Numbered from the stretch's first letter, positions 18,418 to 27,199 are shown. The stretch is 64,000 nucleotides of DNA from Paraglaciecola marina (GCF_004360155.1 NZ_ML178721.1:62001-126000); one strand, 5' to 3'. Program-made: numbers and translations. Notes: generated by a model not told the origin, from the sequence alone.

Positions 18418-19059
18418 GTGAAATTTTACTTTATTGTTTTTAGTGCGCTTTTGAGTAGTAGTGTTTTTTCTAAAGAAACTTCTATTATAGTTTTAAGTAA
18501 AGATGACATGGCCGTTGCTAATGTGGTGGTAGCCCTGACTCCTAAGGTGGAGAAAGAGTATACTGCCCCTGAAGAGCTCGCAATCATGGATCAAGTCGAT
18601 ACTCAGTTTTTACCCCATATTTTGATTGTGCAGCAAGACGCTAGGGTCATTTTTCCTAATTCAGATTCCATTAAACACCATGTTTACTCTTTCTCAACGG
18701 CTAAAACTTTTGAGTTACAGTTATATAAAGATCTTCGGGCTGAACCATTGCTTTTTTCTAATACAGGTATTGTTGAACTAGGGTGCAATATTCATGATTG
18801 GATGTTGGGTTATATTTTTGTTGCCGATACCCCTTATTTTGCAAAAACTGATACACATGGCAAGGTTATTCTAGATGTGCCTGAAGGGGAGTATGTTGTA
18901 AAGGTGTGGAACCCTAGATTTCAAGAAAAAGATGAAGTATTAGCTTTAAATATGACAGTTCCTACAGAAGGTTCAATGGTGGTTAAGTTAAACAATGATT
19001 TACTGCCAGATCTAAGCGATTACGAACAAAGCGCTGATGAATTTTCAGATTATGAATAA
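18418..19059 (+). CDS. Secreted cupredoxin-like protein (annotated in relatives as methylamine utilization protein)
   Basis: 213 residues with a Sec signal peptide (MKFYFIVFSALLSSSVFSK, cut near Ser18). The domain resembles plastocyanin-type cupredoxins: His87/His88 in SIKHHVYSFS and the copper loop GCNIHDWMLGYIFV, with Cys123, His126 and Met129 as likely ligands. The domain runs from about 20 to 140 and a small beta domain (TDTHGKVILDVPEGEYVVKV, resembling a carboxypeptidase-regulatory fold) follows. The start is GTG at 18418. The next gene begins inside its last codons, so the two are coupled. It may be a periplasmic copper or electron-carrier protein; the role is inferred. Nothing else of a methylamine pathway is nearby. 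Confidence 0.75.
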   Translation: MKFYFIVFSALLSSSVFSKETSIIVLSKDDMAVANVVVALTPKVEKEYTAPEELAIMDQVDTQFLPHILIVQQDARVIFPNSDSIKHHVYSFSTAKTFELQLYKDLRAEPLLFSNTGIVELGCNIHDWMLGYIFVADTPYFAKTDTHGKVILDVPEGEYVVKVWNPRFQEKDEVLALNMTVPTEGSMVVKLNNDLLPDLSDYEQSADEFSDYE

Positions 19060-20320
19060 AAACGTAACTCCCTCTTTTTTGTTTTTAGTGGTGTTAATCA
19101 AAACTCTTATTAGAACCAAGCATATGCTTGGTTGGATAGTTTTACTGAGTTTTACCAAAACTTATGCTTTTGAAATAGAAGGGGTTGTTCAGCTTAATTA
19201 TGTCAAATCCGATGAATTACCTGCTTGGTTTGAGCAGGATACTGGGATTCTGGCCTACTCAGAGAATAGCGTCAATTTGCAGCAAGGACTAGTGAAGGTT
19301 TCTGATAGCTTCACTAGTGGATTGAGCTATTCACTAGTAGGAAACGTTTATCAATTAGGCTCACAGAATATTGGCGTTTCCCAAGCTCAGGTCGCATTTA
19401 AGCCATTAAGTAAAGATAAAATTAGATGGCGAGCTAGGGCTGGTTTTTTTTACCCTAAAATGTCCCTAGAAAATGTTGATACGGGGTGGCTCTCGCCTTT
19501 TACTTATACACAATCAGCCATAAATAGCTGGATTGGTGAAGAATTACGAACAGCTGGCCTTGAATTAACGCTGTATAGTCCTGGGCGTAGTCGCAATAGT
19601 GCTTTTTCTTGGGAGTTGCATGGTTCGGTATATAAGGGCAATGACACGTTAGGGACAGTCATTAGTTGGAGAGGGTTTGCAATGCATGATAGACAAAGTC
19701 TCAATAATGATAAGGTCCCTTTTGCTGCCTATCCAAGTGTGGTGCAAGAAGATAGAATTTTTCATCCAGATTATGTTGAGCCTTTCCATGAATTAGATGG
19801 ACGATTTGGGTTTTACCTTGGAGCTCATCTAGATTATTACCGACAATCTAGTTTTCGTTATTATTATTATGACAATCAAGCTGATCCTAACGTGGTCAAT
19901 TATGAACGTTTATATGCTTGGCGGACTAAGTTTCATTCAATTGCTTTGCAGCATAAGTTTAATAAAAATACTCGCTTGATTACACAATGGATGACTGGTA
20001 GCTCAATTATGGGGAAGCATTTTGTGTATATTGATTTTGATGCTTGGTATTTGATGTTAAGTCATAAATATAAATCTCATAGGTTTAGTGCCCGCTTTGA
20101 TTTATTTGAAGTGAGTGAAGATGATATTTTCCCTTGGGATCCAAATAATAGTGATGGTGAAGCCCTCACAATAGCGTGGCGCTACGATCTGAATATGCAT
20201 TGGCAAGTAGGGCTTGAACAACACTTTAATCAAAACTCAGCAGATATCAGGGCTACTCTAGGTCAAAACGTTAGTATCGACCAACAACAGAGTTTGGCGG
20301 TGTTGGAATATCGTTGGTGA
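19052..20320 (+). CDS. Predicted outer-membrane beta-barrel protein of unknown function
   Basis: About 422 residues. After a signal sequence ending FTKTYA (possible start also at ATG 19124, which would give the short peptide MLGWIVLLSFTKTYA), the protein is a chain of alternating aromatic beta strands and ends LAVLEYRW, the terminal aromatic typical of outer-membrane barrels. It is a single barrel with no TonB plug or OmpA domain. The ATG at 19052 overlaps the stop of the cupredoxin-like gene (ATGAATAA), implying translational coupling; an earlier in-frame ATG at 19037 is also possible. I do not recognise the family by name. The pairing with a copper-type periplasmic protein suggests a shared envelope task. 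Confidence 0.65.
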   Translation: MNKNVTPSFLFLVVLIKTLIRTKHMLGWIVLLSFTKTYAFEIEGVVQLNYVKSDELPAWFEQDTGILAYSENSVNLQQGLVKVSDSFTSGLSYSLVGNVYQLGSQNIGVSQAQVAFKPLSKDKIRWRARAGFFYPKMSLENVDTGWLSPFTYTQSAINSWIGEELRTAGLELTLYSPGRSRNSAFSWELHGSVYKGNDTLGTVISWRGFAMHDRQSLNNDKVPFAAYPSVVQEDRIFHPDYVEPFHELDGRFGFYLGAHLDYYRQSSFRYYYYDNQADPNVVNYERLYAWRTKFHSIALQHKFNKNTRLITQWMTGSSIMGKHFVYIDFDAWYLMLSHKYKSHRFSARFDLFEVSEDDIFPWDPNNSDGEALTIAWRYDLNMHWQVGLEQHFNQNSADIRATLGQNVSIDQQQSLAVLEYRW

Positions 20321-20357
20321 TTAAATATTTTTCTTACGACATGTTGTATTAGTTAAT

Positions 20358-20672
20358 TTAAATACTTCCCTCGCTTTCAATCACTAAGACTCTCGCCTCA
20401 CCAATAGGTTCTGCGTAATGTTTAGTACCGATAGACCCGTGAAATATATCCCCAGTTTGTAAAAGCGATGATTGTATTATGCTGTTATTCTCATAGTGCA
20501 TCACTACTTCACCGTTTAGGACAACAAAGATTTCTTCGCCTTCGTTGATATGCCAGCAGTAAGGTTTATTGGTCCAGTGTAAACGGGTGGTGATGCCATT
20601 CATATTGGCAATGGTTATTGCTTCCCATGGCTTTTCTGCGGTAAAGGACTTTCCTTGAGTGATTTTGCTCAT
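20358..20672 (-). CDS. Cupin domain protein
   Basis: 104 residues, a single small cupin barrel. The first cupin motif appears in CWHINEGEEIFVVLNGEV (His, Glu and Gly at expected places) and the second in LQTGDIFHGSIGTKHYAEPI. Such single-domain cupins bind a metal and often a small acid or sugar; the substrate is unknown. It is the last gene of a tightly packed four-gene minus-strand unit. Its ATG overlaps the stop of the DUF1272 gene by four bases. Confidence 0.85.
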   Translation of the reverse strand: MSKITQGKSFTAEKPWEAITIANMNGITTRLHWTNKPYCWHINEGEEIFVVLNGEVVMHYENNSIIQSSLLQTGDIFHGSIGTKHYAEPIGEARVLVIESEGSI

Positions 20673-20977
20673 CTTTTTCTTGGTGCTATATTTTTGATGT
20701 TCAGGCTAAAGGTCAATAATTCTGTTTTCGAATATTCGCTATGGACACGCTGAGTTGATGCTGGGTGATGTTGCAAGCTTACTCCTGTTCTGTAGGCAAC
20801 CGATGGACGTATTGGCCTTGGGGTAAAACCACCACCACAATTTGGGCAAACATTTTGAAGTAGGGTGGTGACACAGTCGATACAGAATGTGCATTCGTAA
20901 GAGCAGATATATGCTTGTTCTGAGTGAGCTGGTAAATCGCTATCACAGCATTCGCAATTGGGTTTAATTTCTAACAT
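20669..20977 (-). CDS. DUF1272 zinc-binding protein
   Basis: 102 residues. The core CECCDSDLP...CSYECTFCIDC...CPNCGGGF has cysteines arranged as in DUF1272, thought to bind zinc like a small treble-clef or RING-like finger. The function is unknown. I start it at ATG 20977, MLEIKPNCECC, which is the usual family N-terminus and has AGGAG seven bases upstream; an extended frame to 20998 adds only MSDRRIK. It overlaps the DJ-1/PfpI gene upstream by seven bases and the cupin downstream by four. Confidence 0.85.
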   Translation of the reverse strand: MLEIKPNCECCDSDLPAHSEQAYICSYECTFCIDCVTTLLQNVCPNCGGGFTPRPIRPSVAYRTGVSLQHHPASTQRVHSEYSKTELLTFSLNIKNIAPRKR

Positions 20978-21588
20978 TTTGATTCTCCTGTCTGACACCA
21001 GTGATATTCCATTTGTCTGGCTGTTCTTTTTGCAAGGGAGGGACTAAACAACTTTTCTACTAAATGTAAGCTCATATCTATACCTGCTGAAATGCCGGCA
21101 GAGGTAATAACTTGTTCGTGGTCAACCCAAGGGATATTTTCAATAATGGGACTATCTGGAAAAGCCGCTTTAAATTCATTTATATTCTCCCAGTGAGTGG
21201 TGCATGTCAGACCTTGCAAAAGCCCTGCTTTGGCTAGTAAAAATGCTCCGGTACAGACTGAGGCAGTAATAGGTACTTTCATTGCCTGCTGCGAAATCCA
21301 TTTTATGACCAGTGCTTTAGTTAATTCATTTGAGTGAAACCCACCAGGTATAATCAGTACACTGAGGTTAGGGTGATTATTAATATTAAATTTAGGTAAA
21401 ACCTTAAATCCCGCCCTAGCGTTAATGTGCCTTCCTGTTTCACCAATTAGAAAAACGTTGTTGATGTCTGGTTGTTTGCTTAATCGAACAGCCGTGGAGA
21501 AAACTTCAAAGGGCCCTGAAAAGTCTAATACTTCGGCATTATCGTAAATATAAATGCCTATATTTAATGAGTGGTTTGTTAACAGCAT
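20971..21588 (-). CDS. DJ-1/PfpI family protein (GATase1-like, isonitrile hydratase-like)
   Basis: 205 residues of the DJ-1/PfpI superfamily. The first strand IGIYIYDNAEVLDFSGPFEVF and the nucleophile elbow ITASVCTGAFLLAKAGLL (Cys at the elbow) match the GlxA/isonitrile-hydratase branch, including TTHWENINEF and TSAGISAGIDMSL. It lacks a DNA-binding domain, unlike the GlxA regulator nearby. Enzymes of this branch include isonitrile hydratase, but the substrate here is not known. ATG at 21588 overlaps the stop of the upstream paralogue by one base. Confidence 0.85.
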   Translation of the reverse strand: MLLTNHSLNIGIYIYDNAEVLDFSGPFEVFSTAVRLSKQPDINNVFLIGETGRHINARAGFKVLPKFNINNHPNLSVLIIPGGFHSNELTKALVIKWISQQAMKVPITASVCTGAFLLAKAGLLQGLTCTTHWENINEFKAAFPDSPIIENIPWVDHEQVITSAGISAGIDMSLHLVEKLFSPSLAKRTARQMEYHWCQTGESKC

Positions 21589-22223
21589 TAAATTATCTCA
21601 GCCTTACAGAAAATCTTTAAAACTTGTTCTGTTAGTTTGGGACCGGCGAGTTCTGGTGAGCCTGATGTAAAAGGTGGCGCTGGGTCATACTCTAGTCCTA
21701 ATTGAATCATTTTTGCTAGGTCTTCGCCGAAAAGTTGTGCTACCACACTTAGTCCAAAATCAAGACCAGCCGTTGCCCCTCCACCAGTTATGCGATTACC
21801 ATCAATGACGACTCTTTGTTTAGTAGGCGTTACATTGAACCTCTTTAATATATTTAAGGTTGCCCAGTGACTCGTAGCCTTAAACCCATCTAGTAGCCCT
21901 GCTTTAGCAAGAATGAGTGAGCCTGAGCAAACTGACGTTACATAATTTGCTCGATTACCCTGGCCTTCTATAAAGCTCATAAACATTGGGTCGTCTGATA
22001 CGACTTTTTGTCCCAGGCCACCGGGTATACATAATAGGTCCATTTGTGGTGCGTCTTGAATTGAGCAAGTAGGGTTTACTGAAAAACCCGCATCGGTTTT
22101 TACTGCATCATAATTGGCTCCAATTAGGTGAATTTCTGCATCGGGCAGTTGGCTAAATACCTGAGCCGGAGCGGTAAAATCAATTGCTGTGACCTGCGCA
22201 TAAACGATAAAGCCAAATTTCAT
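21588..22223 (-). CDS. DJ-1/PfpI family protein, isonitrile hydratase-like
   Basis: 211 residues. It has the same fold as its downstream neighbour but is clearly divergent: FGFIVYAQVTAIDFTAPAQVF, the elbow YVTSVCSGSLILAKAGLL with the nucleophilic Cys, and TSHWATLNILKRF and GGGATAGLDFGL. The last segments and the DPAPPFTSGSP tail strongly resemble isonitrile hydratase (InhA of Pseudomonas), which converts isonitriles to N-substituted formamides. The assignment is by family only. It is the first gene of the four-gene unit and is divergent from the GlxA-type regulator, 111 bases apart. Confidence 0.85.
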   Translation of the reverse strand: MKFGFIVYAQVTAIDFTAPAQVFSQLPDAEIHLIGANYDAVKTDAGFSVNPTCSIQDAPQMDLLCIPGGLGQKVVSDDPMFMSFIEGQGNRANYVTSVCSGSLILAKAGLLDGFKATSHWATLNILKRFNVTPTKQRVVIDGNRITGGGATAGLDFGLSVVAQLFGEDLAKMIQLGLEYDPAPPFTSGSPELAGPKLTEQVLKIFCKAEII

Positions 22224-22334
22224 GACGTGTCCTTATGAGTAATGATGCAACAAAGATTAGCCGCTAATTTGTTTGACATAAATGACATAAAAATATATTT
22301 TTCTGCCAGTATTTTGTTTGTGATAGGGAAGATA

Positions 22335-23312
22335 ATGAATAATGCCAGCCTAGAAACTGCAAATCGTCGAGTGTTATTTGTGATATTTGAGCAGTTCGAG
22401 TTATTAGATTTATCCGGGCCTTCTTCAGTATTTAATGGTGCTCAAGGATTGTTGCAAAAGCCTTCTTATCAAGTGTTAACTGTGTCCTCTTCTGGAGGGC
22501 TAGTTAAGTCTCGCTCTGGTATTGAAGTGAATAGTCAAAAGTTAGCATCTATCCAGGTTGGTCGTTATGACACTCTTATTGTGGTAGGAGGGAGCCGTGG
22601 GGCTATCAAAAAGGTCACTTCTGATACCCTATTACAAGATTGGCTCTTAACTAATATATCTAGGGCTGAACGTATCGGCTCAGTTTGCTCAGGTGCTTTA
22701 GTATTAGCCGCATTTGGCTTTTTAGATAATAAAAGAGCTACAACCCATTGGGCTGATGTTGCGCAAATGGCTGATGAGTTTCCCGCTGTTAACGTTGAGC
22801 CAGATGCTTTGTATTGTGTTGATAATAATATTTGGACTTCAGCAGGGGTAACCACAGGAATTGATATGGCTTTGGCAATGGTGGGCCAAGATCATCATAA
22901 TAAAGTCATGCATGAAATCGCTAAATGGTTAGTGGTTTATGTACATCGACCTGGACATCAGTCTCAATTTAGTGAGTTACTTGCAGTACAAAATAACCAT
23001 AAGTTTTCAGATGTTTTACTGTGGTTAGAAAATAACTTAACTAAGCCTATAAAAGTCTCTGATATGGCTGCACAAGCTTGTTTGACTGAGCGTACATTCT
23101 ATCGAAAATTTACTAATGAGATTGGAACGAGTCCTTCCAAGTTTTTGGAGAAAAGGCGCTTAAATCGAGCTAAGTTATTATTAGAGCAGGGAGAAGCCGT
23201 AAAGGCTGTTCATCAAAAAGTGGGCTATCAATCTGAATTGGGTTTTCGCAATAGCTTTGTGGCTATGTATGGAGTGTCACCTGCTATGTTTAAAAAAATG
23301 CATTGCAAGTAG
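22335..23312 (+). CDS. GlxA family AraC-type regulator with DJ-1/PfpI domain
   Basis: 325 residues. The N-terminal DJ-1/PfpI domain (VLFVIFEQFELLDLSGPSSV, elbow GSVCSGALVLAAFGFL, TTHWADVAQM) is followed by an AraC double helix-turn-helix (VSDMAAQACLTERTFYRKFT and the second helix in VGYQSELGFRNSFVAMYGVS). The start is ATG 22335, because GGGAAG lies just upstream and this gives the family N-terminus; an ATG at 22242 in frame would add about 31 residues. It is divergent from the DJ-1/PfpI-DUF1272-cupin unit and is the likely regulator of it. It may sense the small molecule that the paralogous enzymes process. Confidence 0.9.
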   Translation: MNNASLETANRRVLFVIFEQFELLDLSGPSSVFNGAQGLLQKPSYQVLTVSSSGGLVKSRSGIEVNSQKLASIQVGRYDTLIVVGGSRGAIKKVTSDTLLQDWLLTNISRAERIGSVCSGALVLAAFGFLDNKRATTHWADVAQMADEFPAVNVEPDALYCVDNNIWTSAGVTTGIDMALAMVGQDHHNKVMHEIAKWLVVYVHRPGHQSQFSELLAVQNNHKFSDVLLWLENNLTKPIKVSDMAAQACLTERTFYRKFTNEIGTSPSKFLEKRRLNRAKLLLEQGEAVKAVHQKVGYQSELGFRNSFVAMYGVSPAMFKKMHCK

Positions 23313-23334
23313 TGTAATCAGAAGAGTTGAAATG

Positions 23335-23363
23335 CTAGCAGGTATAAAGTTTATACCTGCTAG
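23335..23363. terminator. 29-base perfect inverted repeat between convergent genes
   Basis: CTAGCAGGTATAAA and its exact complement TTTATACCTGCTAG are separated by one G. It lies between the stop of the GlxA regulator and the stop of the DUF481 gene. There is no long T run, but its position and strength suit a bidirectional terminator. Confidence 0.6.
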
Positions 23364-23373
23364 AAACTAGGGC

Positions 23374-24114
23374 TTAAAAGAAGCTATAGACTAGTGTTAA
23401 TGAAGTTTGGGTATCAAGTTTTTCAGTATCATCAGTCACATCAGTGTTGTGGTCCATGATTAAAGACACTTTCATAGACAAGGCACCACTAATTACTGCA
23501 GACACTGACGTTTCAGATTTAGATTTGGTGTTATCACTACCTACCTCTGTACTAAGCGCTTGTTTAAAAGTTGAAGTATCAGAAATTTTCCATTGATAGT
23601 CTAATGCGCCCCTAACGATGAAGCTGTTTTGCTCTACATCTTCGATTGTTTCGTTAAATGAATAACCTGGACCAATACTATAATTAAATTGGCTAGTGTC
23701 ATTTTCCCACATTTTTTGTGACCAACCAGCAGCAATAGTTGATTGGTAGTTATAACTGCTGAATCTATCATCTGAATATGAAGCAAAACCAAACAACCTG
23801 TGATCAGGGTTTTCTAATTTATAATTTGCTTGTCCAGATAAAAAGAATTTTTGCGCTGTGGTTTCAGAAGGCTGAAGTACACCATCGTCATCTTCTAATT
23901 TATCTTTTTTGTATAGAGCTTCAAAAACAAAGTCGTTACTCCATTGATCTAATTCTTGATGCGCAGATAATTTACCTTTTATTGTGCTAGTTTCGGTGTT
24001 ACCAGTAGTCGCGATATATCCGAATTCGCCGTCCATTGTAAACGGCTTAACTTCGTCAGCTGCGTAAGCATTTCCCGCTGCACAAAGTGCTAGTAAAATA
24101 AGAGATTTTTTCAT
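23374..24114 (-). CDS. DUF481 (YdiY-like) outer-membrane beta-barrel protein
   Basis: 246 residues. A signal peptide (MKKSLILLALCAAGNAYA) is followed by a DUF481 barrel: GEFGYIATTGNTETSTIKGK near the start, DHRLFGFASYSDDRFSSYNY in the centre, YSIGPGYSFNET, and a C-terminal strand ending LTLVYSFF (terminal aromatic). DUF481 proteins are small, probably salt-inducible outer-membrane proteins of unknown job. It lies 100 bases after a paralogue and likely arose by tandem duplication. Confidence 0.88.
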   Translation of the reverse strand: MKKSLILLALCAAGNAYAADEVKPFTMDGEFGYIATTGNTETSTIKGKLSAHQELDQWSNDFVFEALYKKDKLEDDDGVLQPSETTAQKFFLSGQANYKLENPDHRLFGFASYSDDRFSSYNYQSTIAAGWSQKMWENDTSQFNYSIGPGYSFNETIEDVEQNSFIVRGALDYQWKISDTSTFKQALSTEVGSDNTKSKSETSVSAVISGALSMKVSLIMDHNTDVTDDTEKLDTQTSLTLVYSFF

Positions 24115-24214
24115 TTCATTGTCCTGTTGTGTATTTCGGTTTTAGTTAGGCCTTTGTTTTATAAGCCGAGTTAGCACACCAATAAATTAGTGTGCACTCT
24201 AAAACCATTGATTT

Positions 24215-25000
24215 TTAAAGAAATTGGTAAACTAAGGTGACGGCAGCTTCGGTATCAAGCTCCTCGTCAGTATTGTTAATGCCAGAGTCATGGTTGAGTA
24301 TTATACTCAGTTTCATGGCTAAAGCACCCGAAAGGCGTGTAGATAAAGAACTTTCTGACTTTGTTCGAGTATATTCGTTATCTGCTTCGGTACTGAGATA
24401 TTGTCTAAAGGTTGCTTGAGGAGATATTTTACACTTATATTCCATTGCCGCTCTTACTATAAAACCATTTTGGTCTTCAGTGATTGTGTCAGGCATTTCA
24501 TCAGATATACTATAGCCAGGGCCTATACTATATCTTAATTCACTTTGTTCGTTGTTCCAAAGCCTAGAAGACCAACCTGCAGCTAAGGCAGCTTGATAGC
24601 GGTAGTCATTAAAACGATCTCTTTCAAAATCACTATAAACAAATAGGCGATTGTTAGTATCGGTAAATTTGTAATCAAATTGACTTGATAAAAATAGCTT
24701 TTGAGCACTGGCAACATCTTCGGTCTTTCCATCCACTTCAGATTCACTTTGTGTATATAGAAAATCACCGACAAGTTGATAGCTCCAGGTCTGTAACTCT
24801 TGGCTAATATTTAATTTTGCAGCGGTAGTCGAGGTGTTGGTATTGCCACTGATAAGTAAAAAGCCAAGCTCACTAATGACCGATAGCTCTTCTTCATCAA
24901 AGTTCGGTCTTTCAGTCATGTACATTGACTTCATTATGTCTGGTCTAGCGTAACTATATTGAGGAGCTAGTAATATTAAAAGAATTAAAAACTGTCGCAT
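24215..25000 (-). CDS. DUF481 (YdiY-like) outer-membrane protein, paralogue
   Basis: 261 residues, the upstream member of a tandem DUF481 pair. The signal peptide is MRQFLILLILLAPQYSYA. The shared motifs are SELGFLLISGNTNTSTTAAK, NRLFVYSDFERDRFNDYRYQ, YSIGPGYSISDE and the terminal AAVTLVYQFL. It has a longer N-terminal segment (RPDIMKSMYMTERPNFDEEE) than its neighbour and the two differ at most positions, so the duplication is old. A single gene could have served as ancestor; which one is orthologous to YdiY is unclear. Confidence 0.85.
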   Translation of the reverse strand: MRQFLILLILLAPQYSYARPDIMKSMYMTERPNFDEEELSVISELGFLLISGNTNTSTTAAKLNISQELQTWSYQLVGDFLYTQSESEVDGKTEDVASAQKLFLSSQFDYKFTDTNNRLFVYSDFERDRFNDYRYQAALAAGWSSRLWNNEQSELRYSIGPGYSISDEMPDTITEDQNGFIVRAAMEYKCKISPQATFRQYLSTEADNEYTRTKSESSLSTRLSGALAMKLSIILNHDSGINNTDEELDTEAAVTLVYQFL

Positions 25001-25128
25001 TGATCAATAAGCATAGTGTTTAGTGTGAATGATTTGTCAAAAGTATATCGAAAAGAAAGGCTTAAGTGGATAGCTTTCATTATAAAAATGTGTCACTAAT
25101 CTTCTCAATAGCTGGCTTTGTAGCCACT

Positions 25129-25974
25129 CTATGACAGTGATGGTTTCATAATGTTCAAAATATTTTCAGATTCCATTAGGGCAAATTTGATTGCATCTTG
25201 CAAATCTTCTTTATCGACATTTAAGTAATTAAGTATTTCTTGGGTCACTAAATCATCTGTTGAATAATAATCGTTATTTGTCATAGCCACGGCAGCTCTT
25301 GCTGAAGTATAAATTACGGCTACATCTATATCCTCTAAAGCTTTATCCTCGTTATGAGCATGCATTACTGGTAAATAAAGTTGTGGAGGTATTTGCCATA
25401 ACTCCAATAAGTTAGAGCTACAATTTGCATAATTAAACCCCAAAACTTTTTGCTGCAGGCTCCAAGGTGAGATTTGTCTATCATACGTACCACATTGAAT
25501 GGCGAGTTTAGGAGCGTGCATTGCTACTAATAATTCTCCTATATTGTGTAATAAACCTAATAGGAAAAAGCGTTCGCTTCCTCTGATTTTAATTATTTTT
25601 GCTAAATGCTTAGCGACTAAGGCCGCATAGATACTTTGTAACCAAAAGCGTTTTAAATCAATAACATCACTACTGAAATGGTTGAATGCCGAGCTGGCTG
25701 TTTCTGCCATTACCAAGTTATACAAAGCCTCTCCTCCAATGACATTTATAGCTTTGGATAAGGAGTCTATTTGAGATTCAAACCTAAATAATGGACTGTT
25801 TGCAAGCTTTAAAAGTTTTGATGACAGTAAGGGATCTAAAGCTATTAAGCTACCTAAGTCATTTAAAGAGGATTGCTCATCATCCAACATAGCCCTCAGG
25901 CGCAAGCAAACATCCGGCAGCGCAAATGATTGACTCGCTACTTTCGCAATATCAGTTGGTTGAATAGGGGGCAT
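25129..25974 (-). CDS. HDOD domain protein
   Basis: 281 residues with one HDOD domain, a helical relative of HD phosphohydrolases that usually lacks catalytic residues and acts in signalling. Typical pieces are LGSLIALDPLLSSKLLKLAN, ALYNLVMAETASSAF and LGLLHNIGELLVAM. There is no attached GGDEF, EAL or receiver domain. The ATG at 25974 is preceded by AAGGATAAAAC. It may serve as a signalling adaptor; the partner cannot be told from the neighbours. Confidence 0.85.
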   Translation of the reverse strand: MPPIQPTDIAKVASQSFALPDVCLRLRAMLDDEQSSLNDLGSLIALDPLLSSKLLKLANSPLFRFESQIDSLSKAINVIGGEALYNLVMAETASSAFNHFSSDVIDLKRFWLQSIYAALVAKHLAKIIKIRGSERFFLLGLLHNIGELLVAMHAPKLAIQCGTYDRQISPWSLQQKVLGFNYANCSSNLLELWQIPPQLYLPVMHAHNEDKALEDIDVAVIYTSARAAVAMTNNDYYSTDDLVTQEILNYLNVDKEDLQDAIKFALMESENILNIMKPSLS

Positions 25975-26274
25975 GTTTTATCCTTCAGCATTTAATGTGA
26001 ATCTATAATAAACGAGAGTTTGATAATTCTGCGTCTCTTCTTAGCGTAATAGGTATGAGTATAGATATATAAAAATTGAACTAACTAGCAACCCAATGAA
26101 ACTTATAAAGTTTCACCTTCCGTAGCTAAAGGGAGCATCTGCAAATTTATTGGTAGTGCGCCGATCTAGGAGTTTTGAATATATGATTTTGATAGTAATT
26201 CAAAATTTATTTGAAATTTAAGGCCCATTAACTTTATAGTCGATTCCCTTGTAAGCTGGGAAATAAAAACTTAC
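25975..26274. other. Divergent intergenic region
   Basis: 300 bases between the HDOD gene (minus) and an alpha/beta hydrolase (plus). It holds the promoters of both and one perfect inverted repeat with 7-base arms (GAAACTT-ATA-AAGTTTC at 26098-26114). No small ORF or RNA was recognised. Confidence 0.5.
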
Positions 26275-27183
26275 GTGACTACAACTATGTACACAGCTGA
26301 GCGTGTTGTCAGCACAAACGGTATAGAGATTAACTATGATAGTTTTGGTAAAGAAGAGCACCCTGTAATCATTTTGATTATGGGCCTTGCTACTCAAATG
26401 GTTTTTTGGGATGTCAGGTTCTGTGAAATTTTGGCTTCAAAAGGTTATCGTGTGATCAGGTTCGATAATCGTGATATCGGTAAAAGTACTTGGTGTAATT
26501 CTGCTAATCCGCCTTCCCATTTAGCTTTGTTGGCAAGTGTTATATTTGGTCGAGCGCTAGATGCGCCCTATTCATTAAATGATATGGCTAATGATACGTT
26601 GGGTTTAATGGATTCATTGCAGATAAAACATGCTCATATTGTAGGGGCGTCTATGGGAGGTATGATTGCGCAATTGATGGCTATCAATGCCCCTAATAGA
26701 GTGAAAAGTTTGACTTCTATTATGTCAACCACTGGCAATAGACAATTACCAAAACCTAAGCTCATATTTCTGAAAAATTTGTTTAAACGGCCCCCTAAAC
26801 AAGCTGATGAATTTGTGACATTTGGGTTGTCTTTATGGCAAGCCTTACATGGCAACACGTATCAATTTCAAAAAGAGAAGGTGTCAGAGTTACTAAGGCT
26901 GTCGGTTAAGCGAGGGCTTAATCCTAAAAGTAATATTCGTCAGCTTGCTGCCATATTGAGCTCAGGGGATAGAACGCAGGCATTAAAAGCTGTTAAGACC
27001 CCAAGCTTAATTCTACATGGGGATGATGACCCTCTGATACCTGTCGCATGTGGGTTTGCCACAGCTCAGGCGATCCCCTATTCAAAAATAAAGGTTTATT
27101 CGGGAATGGGGCATACATTGCCCGACGAGTTGTTACCACAGATAGCTAACGATATTCTGGAACTAATAGGGACTGCTAGCTAG
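26275..27183 (+). CDS. Alpha/beta hydrolase
   Basis: 302 residues with a classical Ser-type alpha/beta hydrolase fold: VIILIMGLATQMVFWDVRF carries the oxyanion turn, the nucleophile elbow is HIVGASMGGMIAQLMA, Asp is likely in ILHGDDDPLIPV and His in SGMGHTLPDEL. The pattern NRDIGKSTW is common in esterases of this branch. The start is taken as GTG at 26275, though the ATG four codons later is also possible, since neither has a strong ribosome site. It is convergent with the DUF1289 gene. Confidence 0.85.
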   Translation: MTTTMYTAERVVSTNGIEINYDSFGKEEHPVIILIMGLATQMVFWDVRFCEILASKGYRVIRFDNRDIGKSTWCNSANPPSHLALLASVIFGRALDAPYSLNDMANDTLGLMDSLQIKHAHIVGASMGGMIAQLMAINAPNRVKSLTSIMSTTGNRQLPKPKLIFLKNLFKRPPKQADEFVTFGLSLWQALHGNTYQFQKEKVSELLRLSVKRGLNPKSNIRQLAAILSSGDRTQALKAVKTPSLILHGDDDPLIPVACGFATAQAIPYSKIKVYSGMGHTLPDELLPQIANDILELIGTAS

Positions 27184-27199
27184 TAAGGTCAATAACAAC

